64,000 bases of DNA from Xylaria sp. FL1777 (lineage: Eukaryota > Ascomycota > Sordariomycetes > Xylariales > Xylariaceae). The notes under the pieces are model-generated. The model saw only the letters and a program-made list of their open reading frames with translations. It had not been told where the DNA came from and did no database searches. Numbering within the stretch: position 1 is the stretch's first letter; every line of letters starts with the position of its first letter. Shown piece after piece: positions 50,195-63,717 of this stretch. The translations under genes and the position numbers were made by a program. The stretch is taken from the NCBI GenBank assembly GCA_022578965.1, contig MU400533.1, forward strand, positions 62,001-126,000, given 5' to 3'.

Positions 50195-53100
50195 ATGACT
50201 TCTAAGGATAACCAACAGCCCGCAAACCCTGCGTCCAACAACACTGCGGCTCCCGCTGCTACGTCTTACGCTTCGGCTGCCGGCGCAGTGAAGAAGCCGT
50301 CATCGACGCCCGTTGTTGCGACTGGGTCGAACCCGCCTGTCGTTGCCGCTGGCTCATCTGCACCCGCCTCAAACCATGCAAAGTCGTCGTCCGTATCGCC
50401 TATGAACGGCCGACCAAACATAATGCCCGCAGTTCCCGTTCCCGCAGTTGCGCACGGCACCTCTACCGTAAACGGCCAATCTGAGCACGACCGCAAGAGC
50501 TCTGTGACGATTAGCACGAACGGAGCTAATAACTACCCTTCGAACGGTGTCCCCGCTGGTCCCAAGCCCGGTATTCAGTTTGGATATCAGGATTCTCCGT
50601 CTATTTCGCATAGCACGCCACAGCCTCCCTCTGCACCTGTTGCTATTCCCGCTAATCGTCCCGTCATGGAGCCCCGAACCTGTCCCAGTCCGATTCCTCA
50701 ACCCTCTGTCAGTGGTGGTAGACCTTCATCTGGCGCTGCCCCCTCAAGCTCTACTTTGAACTTTGGCAGCTTCGAAGGTGATCGATCTCACATGAGAACT
50801 TCCTCGTCTTCTCAAGATCCAAATGCCCTTGGTCCCCAGCATTCTCCACACATCCGACGCGGCTCTAATGTTAGCGATATCAGCAACCATGCCGGACCTC
50901 AGCCTGGAGGCATGAATCGCGGTAACTTTTCTGGTGGTTCCCGCGGTGGTCGAGCTTACAGCGGTGGATTCAACCCTTCGATGGGGTATCCTCCGAACAA
51001 TTTCAACCGAAACCAACAGGGCAATCAAGGACGAGGTGGAATGCCACCGAGCTTTCCCAGCAACGGTCGCCAGCACGGTTTTGCTACACCACCGCAACAA
51101 ACCCGCAGCCCAGCCATGGCCCCTGCTGTTCCACAGGGTGTGCCCAGTATGGCTTCTGCGCAGATGCCCGCCTTTTACTACGGTCAAGCTCCCCTAGGCC
51201 CCAATCAGGTACAGCATCAAATATTCCCTTCTTCTAGTCAACAGCTTTTTGAACGCACACAATCCAAACATAAGAAAAAGGGACTCCGTCGTGATAACGA
51301 GAAGTACTCGAATCTTTACCGACGAACAGAGCCCTTTAGGCATGATGGCGAGGTGAGGCCAAAGCGCTGTAGTAGGCGACTTGATTCACGCATCAGTATG
51401 ATTGATGAGCGACGACATGTGGGCCAATTTCCGGTCGACAGAATCGATAGCTCGTCGGCTTCTGATTCGCCAATGATTTCCTTACCTCAGAACTTTCCTA
51501 TTCACTCCTCAATGACCCAGGAAATGGGCCATCTAGATTTATCACCCGAGAGTGGGAATTTTGATCGGTTGCTGACCAGCGTGAAACAGAATTACTTTCA
51601 GGGCCCATATGATCATAGGAATACGATGCAGCCTATGCAACCAATGCAGCCGATGCAGCCGATGCAGCAGATGCCGCCCGTGCATGGTTATCCGGGCTAT
51701 CCAAATATGCATACTGGGGGGTCTCCCCTTACTCACTTCCAACAACCTTTTGTACCACCTCCTTACCCTCCTACCCATCAGCCAATGTCACGTAGCAATT
51801 CCTCCCAAGTATCAGATCAACGACCCGCTTCGAGTACTGGCCAGAATCAAGTACCGGTTGCGCATGGTACACCACAGCAATCAGCCGCTCAGTTAAAGTC
51901 TGTTGCCCAGTCTCCTCACTTTACTCGCCCTACGAAGAGAAATGCGGCAATCACTATTAAGAACGAGGCCGGGGAGGAACTTGATCTTAAAAATCTGAAA
52001 CCTCCCCCCCCATCATCGCCAGCTTCGACCAGCCAGCAATCAAGAACCCCTCCGGTCGTATCGTCTACGCCTACCCCCCCTCCCAAGGCTTCAACACCTA
52101 AATCGTTTGTTTCGACCCACAGTCGTACAGATAGCGCCTCCAATTCAAAGACTGTCGAGGAAAAGCGCAATGAGTTCAGGGAGAAGGTTCAGCAGACCGC
52201 TACTGGTGACAAAGACAAGGAAGATGAAGAGAATAAAGCGCCAAATGACAAGGCTGCTACCGAATCGCAGTCAACAAACACGGTGGTTCAAAGTGAACCT
52301 CCTGTGCCTGAGAGCGCGAAGAAGGACGTCGATGGAAAGAAGACTATCGGAGAAGAGACAAAACAAGCCGACGTCACTGAACCAACAGCATCTAAGACTT
52401 CTGACGAACCTGATGATGAAGAACTGGAACGCATAATACGCGAAATGGAAGAAGAAGACGCTCGGCGCGAGAAGGAAGAAGAAGAGCGAAATATTAAGAG
52501 ACAAGCCGAGGTGGCTGCGAGGAAAAAGGCCGAGGAAGAGGCTCGAATTGCCAACGCCGCCGAAAATGATCGAAAGCTGCGTGAGCAAGAAAGAGAAATG
52601 GAACGGCTCGAAGAAGAGAAGATGCGTAAACGAGCTGCCGCCCAAGGCGCAGCCACTGAGAGTGCTGCTGAGCTTTTGAGGAAGAGCGCAAACTCGACAG
52701 ATGTGGTTGCCAAAGAGGCATCTTCCACAACCAGTGAGGCGGCTGGGAAATTAGCCAGTCTCAGCCTTAATGACAAACCATCGTCTAGTTCTGGTGCAAG
52801 GGCTAGTCCTAGCGGTCGTGCTCCCAAACCGCAAGCTCTCAATCTTGCCCAGCTCAATACTAAAACTGTTGAGCCTCCTCAGCCTAGCGCTGCTTTACAA
52901 TCATTAAAGACGGCCAGGCTCTTAGATGTAATCAAGACTGACATCTACCCACCGGGTATCAACTCGCCAAACCCGGCTTTGAATGCGGCCGTCGCCAAGA
53001 AGGGGACTTCATTCAAGTACGACTCTGCCTTCTTGCTACAGTTCAAGTCGGTCTTCACCGAGCAGCCATCTTTAGATTTTCACCAGCAAGTCAAAACCCT

Positions 53101-54928
53101 CATTGGTGATGGTGACGGTGGACGATCAGCTTCAAATCGGTCAGGTGGTGGTTCTGGGAGGCAGAGTACTAGAGGTAGCACCTCCAGTTTCCCTATGGGT
53201 AGCTTCGGTGCTGTAGGAGGTGTATCACAGCTTCCACCTGGCAGCACTTCGACCCAGCGATTTGAGATGAGCAACAAGGCAATGGGTGCACGGCCTGGTG
53301 GAATCACCCTGGGAAGCTTTCAGCGACCGGGAGGCGCATTTGCTGGAGGCAACCCAATGAGCCGAACTCCATCGTCTAACATGGGCAGTATGCCCCACTC
53401 CTCTCGGCAGCCCAGTCGGCGCAATGCAAGCAAGCCCAACACTCTCAATGCCAAGGCAGAAGCTCAGGCGGCTAAGAATATGCCTCTAACCCAAGGCATG
53501 AAGATTGATGCGCTTCAGACAAGTTCAAGTGGTTGGAAGCCTACTAGCGTTGGTAAGGGTACTGCATCTGGCAACCTAGCAGGCCAGGTCAGTCTAATGG
53601 ACCCTGTTATGGTGCAGCGAAAAGTTAAGGCTGCCCTTAACAAGATGACCCCGGAGAACTTTGATCGTATCTCAGATCAAATCCTAGAAATTGCTGCACA
53701 ATCAAAAGAAGAGACCGACGGCAGAACACTTCGTCAAGTCATTCAGCTTACCTTCGAGAAGGCAACTGATGAGGCCCACTGGGCTTCGATGTACGCCAAA
53801 TTCTGCAAGAAGATGCTGGAGACGATGAGCTCAGATATTCGTGATGAGAACATCAAGGACAAAAACGGCAACGTTGTCAACGGAGGTGCCTTATTCAGGA
53901 AGTATCTTCTTAACAGGTGCCAGGAAGAGTTTCAGCGTGGTTGGTCGTCTCAGCTCCCTGAGCCTAGTGAAGGCGGGGACAAGAAAGCTGCTGCGGCAGT
54001 ATTGCTATCTGATGAGTACTATAAAGCCGCTGCTGAGAAGAGAAGAGGTCTCGGCCTGGTACAGTTCATTGGCGAATTATACAAACTCGGCATGTTGACA
54101 GAACGTATTATGCACGAATGTGTTAGGAAGTTGGTTGATTATTCGGGCATTCCTGATGAGGCCGAGGTAGAGTCTCTCTGTAAGCTGTTGAGGACCATTG
54201 GTGGCAACCTTGACGCTGCCGAAAAGGGCAGGCCTATGATGGATGCCTACTTTCAACGCATACAGTCCATGATCGACCTTCCTGGACTACCTAGTCGTCT
54301 GCAGTTCATGCTCATGGACGTCGTCGACCTACGGAAAGCCAACTGGGTTTCAAAAGAAGCCAACAAAGGACCCAAGACCCTTGATGAGGTTCGAGCTGAG
54401 GCAGAAGCTGTGGCGGCCCAGAAGGCTGCTGAGGCCGCTCGAAACAACCAACGAGGTGGTGGGGGGCGCGCGCAGCTTGGTCGTGGGGACGCGCGACACC
54501 TCCAAGGTGGCTATCCTCAGCAGACGCCGAATCAAGTTGGTATCGATGATCTTCGGCGTCTCAAGGGTGGTGCCAGCCGCCCGTCAAGCATCAATGTCAC
54601 ACTTGGCCCAATGTCAATGCTCAATTCGCGCAGTAACAGCGGTCGACGTCTTGGGCCTGGTGGCTCTCTGAGTCGTGGTGCAGATGACTCCGGTGCTTCG
54701 TCTAGGACTGGCACTCCACCGGTTAGAGAAACGCCCACTAGCACCAACTCGTTCGGGTAAGTCCCAAGTTCACAGCTCTTATGAGTATATACTAACGCTC
54801 CTTGTTGTAGTCTATTAGCCAACATGGACTCAGAGCATCCTGGCTCGCCTCCGTCCACTGCAGCATCCCCCGCCTTGGCTATGGCTACGCCTGAAACCTC
54901 GACTGTTACTGAGAAAGGGGGCAACTGA
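50195..54928 (+). CDS. eIF4G: Eukaryotic translation initiation factor 4G
   Basis: Cap-complex scaffold that joins eIF4E, eIF4A and poly(A)-binding protein. Exons 50195-54756 and 54811-54928 (intron 54 nt with an ACTAAC branch) give 1559 aa. The first 900 residues are disordered and rich in Ser, Pro, Asn and Gln, with an RGG-like stretch near 250-290 and a MQP repeat near 477-492. A charged coiled-coil (E/R/K-rich) lies at about 740-820. The eIF4E-binding motif YDSAFLLQF (YxxxxL-hydrophobic) is at about 941. The MIF4G domain covers about 1137-1380 (VKAALNKMTPENFDRISDQI, ending RLQFMLMDVVDLRK). The micro C-terminal exon restores the family end LLANMDSEHPGSPPSTAASPAL. The open frame continues 5' of 50195 without an ATG. 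A 381-nt segment (51209-51589) has intron signals but no stop, so a 1432-aa form is possible. Confidence 0.94.
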
Positions 54929-56546
54929 GTACATTATGTGCTCAGCAATAGACATGTCTTGCATTCGTGGCAGCATCTTCGCATAGACTCGAACCATGGT
55001 TTTGCGTTGCATTTACGGGGACTGCAAAAAAGGTGCCTTAAAAGTTTCAGGTTTTTTTTTCATGATTATGATACCTTGAGTCGGATAGATTCTCCCTGCA
55101 ACTTGTGACTATTCAGAGTCATATTCTTGATAATTTTCCAATTCCCAAGTTCGATTTTTACGGCATTTTTAGGCCTTTAGCGACTCTAAAGAACGCCTAT
55201 GATGAAGGTTGCTTTATTATGCATGCTAGGGGTGGCGGTTTGAAGGTACGATCTTTGGGTCTCATCTACAGCTACCGAGATGGACCACTGCACGCAGTGG
55301 AGACAAAGGTTCGAGGTTTGCTGGCCTTGTTTGGGAGTGGGGGAAGGGAAGAACTGAGGCTAAGCGACGAAGGCATCGATTATCAAGAGGAATGATCGAA
55401 GGGGATGAACACAGCCAGGGTCTTGAATTGCATCTAATTTTGTGTGATCCTGGGCTGAGAATAATTGACTTGATTTCCCTGATAGCGATTGCCAGCTTGT
55501 GCCTACATGGCTTAAAGGGAAACGTTGTTGTCAAAGAGATTGACGAGTATCACTGACGCCGCGGGTCGGTCGATTGAGCAGCGTACTGCTCAGGGTGGGG
55601 AGCGTCAGTGTTACGAAGGGTATTGATGATAAAGAGGAGGCACATAGGACATCGGTTCCACACACTTGCTGTATACCACTTAATCCTAGACAACTAGCCA
55701 GTGGCAGTTCGCGAGAATTTCAGACTATTATACTCATCCAGGCCTTGTCACGTCTACAAAAATACTAAATTGTTCTTGAAATGGTCATCTGATAGAATGG
55801 GCATGATTGAATCGAGGTATACCAGTATTAGTAACGTGTATGTATGCCAATGTAGGGTACGAGTGAGGGCATAGATTATTTTATGATCTATCTACCTGAA
55901 ATGATAGCAAGGGGCACGCGTCTGTCTAGTTCGGTCAATCCACTGTATTATTCATCTCTCTTAGTGCTACGAAGTGATCATCAATGATCGAACAGAGACC
56001 ACCTGTAACTATGAAGTCGTGAAGACACCTGCTGTATGAGGAGAATCAGGATACTAGGTACCTAAGTATCTAGAAGAATGTACTATTAGGGTAAAATGAG
56101 ATAACTACGTGTGAAGGTCTGACCAGTTACATAGTTCAAAATACATCACCTCTCACAATCTTGCTCATGAATTAAGATAGGTCTATCATTTATCAAATGA
56201 CTAGTTTAAGCGCAAACATTATTGATTCAAAACATCGTAGTGTAGTGTAGCCTGCCTGTCCGCTCAGAAACGCCGCCAGTATGAAAGAAACCCGCCACCT
56301 ATGTACCAAATCCAGCAGAACAAAACCAACCTATGGCCATGTCTCATGGGGCCAAGCATCCAACTAGACCTATCGAAATCGCAACCACAGCTCAGAGCCG
56401 ATCATCAATTACCACTGAGTAAGGGGTCGAAAACGATAACATATGCATGTACACCAACTCTCCTCTCATCGGGCCGTAAACGATGAGGCGTAAAGACAGA
56501 ATCCCAGCGCCCAGATCATTTTATCCTATCACATCCAGTTCTCCCT
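54929..56546. other. Convergent 3' region eIF4G / POL1
   Basis: About 1.6 kb between two converging genes. No gene recognised; open frames at 55105-55395 and 55574-55768 have no family features. A nested inverted repeat lies at 55551-55610. Confidence 0.5.
55551..55610. repeat. Nested inverted repeat
   Basis: CACTGACGC (55551-55559) pairs with GCGTCAGTG (55602-55610), and inside it TGAGCAG (55575-55581) pairs with CTGCTCA (55586-55592) around a 4-base loop. It lies about 620 bases past the eIF4G stop. Confidence 0.6.
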
Positions 56547-59500
56547 TCAAGCAGCAACAAACCCAAGCTTTGAAAACAAGGTATCCATCGCCACCCACTG
56601 GCGGCCACACTTATCAAGGTACTTATCAACAACGCCCTTGACAGTAGTGAAGCGGGCGCGGTTGTGCTCAGCGAGGGCTTTGATGCGTTCCTGCTCCGCA
56701 GCGCTCAGCGCGCCGGCATTCCCTTCGCCGCCGAGACCAGTGGCGCCGGACAGGGCCTTCGCGCGAGCCTTATCGACGTCCCACAGGGACGCGAAGTAGA
56801 CGAGTTGGTTGTAGATGTCACGCTCCGAGTACTCGTAGCGCATGCGGCCCAAGCAGCCTGTCGCAAGACCCTTAGGCCCCATGCAACGGGTCCCGTAGAC
56901 AGACAGTTGGCGAGTGCGGTTTCCGCATAATTCGTCGTTGCATACGAGCCAGCCTTCGTAGTAGCGCGATGTCTGTGCGCGTACCGCATGCTCAAGCTGT
57001 GCGATGATGCTGAGGTTTGGAACGATAGATGAGCAGGATGGGCAGGATACACCCTGCGCCGTCACGGTCATCGCTTGGCTAGCCTCCGTGTTGGGAGCAG
57101 TGGGAAGGAGGCCATCAAACGGCGAAGACACCTTACACTTCCGACAACGTAGAGAGAGTCGTGTGCAGCCGCGGAAGCGGATCTCATCTGAAATCTGGGA
57201 TTCCAGGGGATGAATCTCGAGATCATTGGAGTTCGATTGACTTGAAGAATTGTTAGCGTAGCGGCGCACATCCAGACCAAGCTGCTCGGCTAGTTGTGAT
57301 GTGGAAGTACCAGTGACATTGGCACATAGACGCTCAACGGGTGGGAAGATTTGTTTCCCGATATACCACTCGACATCTACCTTCAGGTCGGAGTCCTTTT
57401 TGGTGAGGTCCTGAGGCGTATAGGCACGCTTAGCAACAGGTTCCGAACTCGTCTTGCTGTCTCCAGTCACGACATAGGAGATGACATCTCCACGGCGAAT
57501 ATTTTTACCTCGTGCGATTTCGCGAAGAGCGACCTGAACCTGTGGCATTGAGTCTGCGTTGGGATATTCCTTTGGTGCCTTGCCGAGCTGTGTGTATATG
57601 ATGTACTTTTGAACGGGAATTGAATGGTCGCGCATTTTCCCCGAAATCTCTCTCAGGTATTCGTGTATTCGCTGGATAGCAACTTCAGTCTCATCCCCTG
57701 AAAGTATCTCGTTGAGTATCCGAGATGAGATCTCTTTCGACAAACCGCAGTATTCTCTACGCTTCATGTCCAGACCTTTGACCTCCATCGTATCGACGAA
57801 TTTACCACCGGCAGCTTCGACAAGATTGATGGCAGCATACTTCTTCTTGGCCTGCAACAGAATTCTTCGAAAAACGTTATCAATATCAATCTCAAGGAGG
57901 CGATATCGTTCGTTGACAGCTTTCTTGAAGTCATTGCCGACTTTCAAAGCATCTGCAACCGACTCCACATTGGCATTGATCATTACAGAGTCTGTATCAC
58001 CATAGATAACCTGCAGTGACTTAGACTCCGCAAGCTCTTTGGTACTACGAAGAATCTCTCGACCCTTGAAGGTAGTAAGCACAGCCAGGGGTCGCGCATA
58101 GAATCGTGATTTGGTATATCCCAGGCAGCCGTACATAGAGTTTGCAGTGAGTTTCAGCGCGAGTTGCTTAATATCCCACGTGGCAAGCTGTTCCGGTGTG
58201 GCATTTCTGTCTTTCATAAGTGACTTCACTTGTCGCCGGCGACTGACAAGAGTGGCAATAAGTTTTGGCAATATGCCTTGTTCTTGCTCGGTTGGGACTT
58301 CTGGTACTGCATCCTCGTCTTCCGACTGTAATAAATATTAGTATAGCTTCATCATGCACGTATAATATCTCAACTTACCAGTGCAGCTCGCTCCACGGTT
58401 GTGAAGCAGATATTAAACTCTTGAATAATGGATGGATACAGGGAGTTGAAATCCATAACCAGCACAAACTTATCATATAATCCCTTCTCCGGTTCGAAAA
58501 CCAAACCTCCTTTGTATTTGTCTTTCTTCTTGCTACCGGCATTATCATCTTCGTCTGCCTCGTCCCCAGCCTTTGGGCGTCCTTTGAAGAATTGCTTGTC
58601 GGGACATATATACTTGTTGCGATGAAATTCGTGTAGCAAAATGTACTCATTTCGCTCGGCTCGCGTTCCAGTTAACGTTCGGGCCCACGAATTGCCAGCC
58701 AAGTTTGTCAAGACTTTCGTCAGAGGTAGTATTTGTGTCCTCAGTGCTAGAGCTGCAATGAAATACGTGTCTGCCTCTATATGGGTAATGTAATCCATAA
58801 GGCCATTCTTCTCGGTGGCCCACGTTTTCAGAGCCACCTCATTGTCTATATCCCTACGACGTGTACCGTCACCGAGATATAAGTTACACATCTCAGTAAG
58901 ACTCCAGGATTGGCACTTGTACATGACTGATTTTCCTGCATCATTGGCAAGATCGCATAACAAGCGGCCAGCCATAATTTGACGCTCTGCGAAAACGTTG
59001 CCGCCCGCCTTTCCTATTGATGCTGGCCATTGTGCTCTGCGGAGTCGTCCAAGACGTGCCCATTGTGGAGTTTTTTTCTCATGTAGTCTGTTCAGTAGAA
59101 TGCTGTAATCAACACCTTCAAGTTGATGTCCGAGGATAACATCGGGATCGACAACATCAAGCTGTGCGAGGAAGAATGATAGAATATCTGCTTCTGTCTT
59201 CATTAACTTGATTAACCCTTTTTTTCTGCCCTGCGCCAGCTTGTCAAACCCGAAAGGGAATGCGGCGCCGTTCGGCCTAACCACAGTAAATGTCCGAGAT
59301 GAGAGCTGATCAGCCGGTGTGGTATCGCTGAGTAATACATTTTCATAAATGCGAGCACTAATTGAGAGGATCTCTGCCTTATTGTCCTTGGCATTGAAGG
59401 TCGTTCGCATGGCCAGACTCATTAATGTAAGGGGGGGCGCGTCCAAGTTGTCTGAATCGTTCAATGGGGATACTGTATCTGGACTGCTAACAGAGACTTC

Positions 59501-61233
59501 GAGCTTAGCATATGAGCTGTTCTTCAAAGTGCCAAAGTCGGCATCCTTGATTTTGAGCCAGCATGGGCCCATGATATTCTTCCATAGCACAAATTGTTCG
59601 AATAGCGCAGTGTTGGTACCGAATACATGAGAAAATGTCTCGCCAGTAATCTCGGCAGCAATCTGCGGTTCTGTTTCCGATTAAGTTTATACTCGTTTGT
59701 AAACCAATGTTAAGGCAGACAACTTACTAGTATATGGGTATAATAGCTTCAGGTACTGAGCTTCGCGAGGAATTCCAGGTAGTTCAAAGGCGTACTTTCT
59801 ATCGCAAGCTTTAATTTTGTGAATCCCAACGTTCATCTTAGTCATGATCTCATCAACTTCGGAATAAATATTCATCATTTCGACCTCCTCGCTGGTTTCT
59901 CGTCCATCCCGCCATCGATACTGACGAGGCAGAAAGAATAGTTTTCTTAATATGTTGTCGATTTTGACGAAACAGCTTGCATAAGTGCCCGTTTTCTTGT
60001 TTTGCACTTTGCCAAAAAGACAAAGAGAGCCATTGACTTCTGTGTAGTCAGTCCAAAACATATTGAGACTACCGTCCTCCTCGATAGCATCCCTGTAATC
60101 CATTTTCCCGATGGTACTAGCCTGAGGGATTGAGCTGTTAACAACACTCAATTTGTCAGTTAGCTGATTCCACGACGATGAATCGACGTCGGCTTCGGGG
60201 GCTTTCGAAGGCGAAGAGCTGGCGGGTGAAGGATAAGGATCGGGCTTAATCAGCTTTTTGATAGGTCGCGAAGCAGATAAGTTAACGCTCGTGGTGTTTA
60301 TTGCGCCGGCATGAGCTACCTCCATCATCTCTTCATCCTCATCCTCATTTGCGGGTACGGCCTTAAGCTGGGCTTTACGAGCAACTGCCTTAGAGATAGG
60401 GGAAGATGGAATTGGCACCGGATCACTCATCACGTCATCATTGATCTGTGGTGGCAAGTCATCCTCTACAACGGGGAGAAAGTCATCGTCGTGGACAATT
60501 TCGGAATGAGGTGCAGGGGACAGGTGTTCTGGGCTGAGCCTCGCCTTTTTAGCTACTGGCTGTCGACTATCGCGAACGGGAGACAAAACGCGGACACGGT
60601 GTCTCTCAGGTGATCTGATCCTTTTGGGTAGTCGGAGTGTAGGGGCCGGTACATTTGCGTCGACCTCGCCAAGCAGGTTTGCCAGGAATCTATCGTCGTC
60701 CTCAGTCTTGATAACCTGAAGCGCAGAGTGAGCACACCGTTCGAGTTACGATCAGATAGCACGCGGTGATGGTGTACCTTGGTCTTGGGCTGGGGGGCCG
60801 TTTGCCCTTTCATGAAGTACTCGCTGATGTCACGATCATTGGCATCTCTTTTCGCCTTGTCTTCTTCGCGCTTCCGTTTGTCTAGAGGTGTATAAGCATG
60901 TGGAAATGTAGGGCAGAGAAATCCAGCCATCTTCTCACCAGATCTACGGTCTCTGTGCCCCGCAGCTGTATCGTCTTCACTTTCAGAGGCATAAGTCTGC
61001 ACTCGGTCCCATTCCTCGCGGCCATCGTCGGCGTATCCCTCGCCGTTGTCGTCGACAACAAAGTCGTCTTGGTTGAGACGTTCTCTCACGATCTTCTTGT
61101 ACTCGTTCTCGTCGACTTCCTCGTACAGAGCCTGCTCCTCGGAGACTTCGTACGTGTCGTAGGCTTTCTTCCCCGAGGCGCGCAAAGCTCGCAGCTCAGC
61201 AAGCTTGTTCCGTCTGCTAGCAGCTTTCGACAT
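56547..61233 (-). CDS. pol1: DNA polymerase alpha catalytic subunit
   Basis: Family B polymerase that extends the RNA primer made by primase at replication origins and Okazaki fragments. Four exons (60778-61233, 59728-60715, 58379-59670, 56547-58325; introns 62, 57 and 53 nt) give 1504 aa. The N-terminal regulatory region is acidic and includes the conserved opening ASRRNKLAELRALRASGKKAYDTYEV written over residues 4-29. Junction 2 restores YPYTKPQIAAEITGETFSHVFGTN. Polymerase motifs: DFNSLYPSIIQEFNICF (motif A) near 886, LTANSMYGCLGY (motif B) near 972, and YGDTDSVM (motif C) near 1018. C-terminal cysteine modules: CRKC..CPSC at about 1297-1350, and a second set (CNDELCGNRTRQLSVYGTRC..GCLG) at about 1375-1430. 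All key catalytic Asp residues are present. The start is the ATG at 61231-61233. Confidence 0.96.
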
Positions 61234-61828
61234 GGTCCTTGGGAGACGGGTTTCAGTGGAGGAACTTGGTGGTGACGGGGAGGTTTGTTCGTTCAGGGAC
61301 AACAAGGAAGAGAGGCGAGCAATACATGTCAGAGTAGGGTGTCTGTGACAATCGGGGTGGACCAATTGTGCGTAATCGTAAGGATGGATATGTTCCCTCT
61401 TCGGGAAAGAATTAACAATTAACAGAGAGTGGGGACGCGTCGCGGGTCAGGTTTTGAGCACGCGTACCGCGAACCCCAGTCTCATTACCTTTACTTACAT
61501 ATGTAGTGTAGCGCGCAGGTGTGCCAGTTCATTTCCTAAAGGAGATTAGCTAAAGTAGGTAGGTACTAAAAATCTATGTATGTAGATACACACCGGTGGG
61601 GATTCTTTATGTACATAGGTAGGTACCTAATTAGTGGACGCAGCGCCAAGACCTATGTACTGCGTACTAGTAGGTAGTATACTGTATACAAAGGTATGTC
61701 ATACTTGGTGAGATAACTGTTCTTGTACTAAAACCCCCATTAAAATTTCTAAGCGCAACTACAATGTAAAAGTTGAATGCGCCTCGCATATCAGCACTCG
61801 ATGATACATACGATCTGAATAAGTCGCC
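61234..61828. other. Divergent promoter region POL1 / PPR gene
   Basis: About 600 bases between divergent starts, so it holds both promoters. The sequence 61432-61470 has CGCG-containing words (GGACGCGTCGCG, GCACGCGTACCGCG), including two ACGCGT cores, the MCB cell-cycle element of ascomycete replication genes. ACCTA/TAGGTA words and one TACTGCGTA lie at 61555-61675. Confidence 0.55.
61434..61470. promoter_or_regulatory. Candidate MCB (ACGCGT) pair upstream of POL1
   Basis: Two ACGCGT palindromes, one near 61435-61440 and one near 61460-61465, lie about 200-230 bases upstream of the POL1 ATG. ACGCGT is the MBF-binding element that drives G1/S expression of DNA-replication genes, POL1 included, in yeasts. 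Function here is inferred from motif and position. Confidence 0.55.
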
Positions 61829-63717
61829 ATGTTTACCTGCAGAGCATGCCTGAGAAGAGCGTATGAGACTTCATCTAGACATGGTCTGCCCAGCAACCCT
61901 AATACAAGTCGTTACAATATCTCGCCTTTTCGGGCCATAGCGAAACCCCCTCGATCGAACAGCAGGTATGCGACCGTTGCCATTCATGAGCCGTCCGCAG
62001 ATACAGCAAACCCAATCGTGGCCACAAGACCAACCGACGAATCTCGTGTTCAGAAGGTGCCGCCGGCTAGTCGCTCGATAGCGTGGGCCGCTCGCAAGGA
62101 ACTGGAGTACCTGGCCGACCCATTGCATATCGCAAACCGAGTCAGACTCGCTCTAGACAAGGACAATTTTGGGCTTGCTGTTGTAATCACGAGGCAGGCC
62201 AGCAGCACCAGTAGTGTCACCGTTAGCTGGAACCATCTCATCGACTATGAACTGCGCAACGGGCGGATACGTGGCGCTTTGAGGTTCTATAACGAGGTCA
62301 GCCCTTTTCACGAACTCCCTCACACCTCTCCTGACCACGAATAAAACAGATGAAGAAACGTGCCCAACAACCAAATGCGCAGACATTCACCATTATCTTC
62401 CGAGGATGCGCCAAATCAGAACATTCTCAATTCGCCCTTGGCGAAGCAGTCAAGCTATATCAGAACATGCTCTCGGTGGGGCGAATAAAGCCCAATACCA
62501 TACATCTAAATGCAATTCTACAAGTTTGTGCCAAAGCTGGAGACCTCGATACCATGTTCAGCATTTTGAGCTCCGCCGATGACCCTCTTCGAAGCCCTAA
62601 TAATCTCACCTATACTACCATTCTCAATGCTATGCGCGTGGCAGCCGACCGAGAACCCCCGGGGGGCCTGGAAGACAAGGAGGTCCGAAGAGAGAAACAG
62701 AACACTATCAAGCGCGCCAAGGCTATATGGGAGGAAGTTATTTCACGGTGGAGGTCTGGCTCCCTCATCATTGATGAGGAACTCGTTTGTGCTATGGGGC
62801 GGATCCTGCTCATGGGAGAATATAGCGACATGGATGCAATTGAGAGCCTAATTGAGCAAACCATGATGATTCCAAGAGCGGATAACAAACAGCTATCCAA
62901 ACGAGGAACCAAAAGCGCTGCTTTGACGCGTCCTCAACCAGTCATCAAAGCCCCCAACACTCCAACAATCACGCACGCACTACCGGGGAATAATTCTCTA
63001 TCAATGATTCTGGAAGCTCTGGAAAACACTCGTAGGACCACCAAAGCAGTAATGTACTGGAACGTCTTCACTCTGCATCATCACGTTGTTCCAGATGCCG
63101 AAAATTGGTTTCGGGCGCTTAGGGTCTATCATCGTGGCAAAAACAGCGACAGGGCTGCTACGGCTGTGCAGCACATGCCACGCGACATGTTAACACCCAA
63201 ACATGTGCGGGTCGCCATGAGGGCCTGTCTTCGTGACAATCTCAACCAGTCGGCACTCGACAACGCAACAAAGATTCTAAAAACTATGTGTCAATCCCTC
63301 ACCACTCCCGATATACAGTCTCTCCGATCATACGTTCAGGTCGCCCACGCGTCCAGGCAATCATTTGTCAAGGAGAACAAACACGATTATGCAGTCGCGA
63401 TTGATTTATGGGCTAAAAAACTAACTGGAGCCCTTGAGCATCTTGTTGCGCCTTACCAAGCGGTTGCAAAGAAGTACTTTATCGATGTGCCAAATACCAG
63501 CGATCTGCGGGTATTGGGACAGCTACAGAACTTTAAGATGGAGGTAGTCGCTCTAGCACGAAAAATGTGTGCTGCATATGATGTTCTCACAAGTGTACAC
63601 GAGACCTCCCTTACTACGGTTCAACTTAAGAAGATAGCGCTAGTGCGTGCCGATCTTGCCAAGTTGATCAATGACTATTATATGAGACAACGTGCTGGTG
63701 AAGAGTCAGGGGAATAG
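61829..63717 (+). CDS. Pentatricopeptide-repeat protein, probably mitochondrial
   Basis: Two exons (61829-62296 and 62350-63717, intron 53 nt, donor GTCAGC) encode 611 aa. The N-terminus (MFTCRACLRRAYETSSRHG..) is basic, hydroxylated and free of acidic residues for the first several positions, like a mitochondrial presequence. PPR-like helical pairs are visible after about residue 130: WNHLIDYELRNGRIRGALRFYNEM spans the intron, then AQTFTIIFRGCAKS, NTIHLNAILQVCAKAGDLDTMFSIL and LTYTTILNAMRVAAD. The C-terminal half is helical without clear repeats. Fungal mitochondrial PPR proteins act in transcript maturation, stability or mitoribosome function; which applies here cannot be told. The junction is phase 0 and joins directly to MKKRAQQPNAQTF. 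Confidence 0.85.
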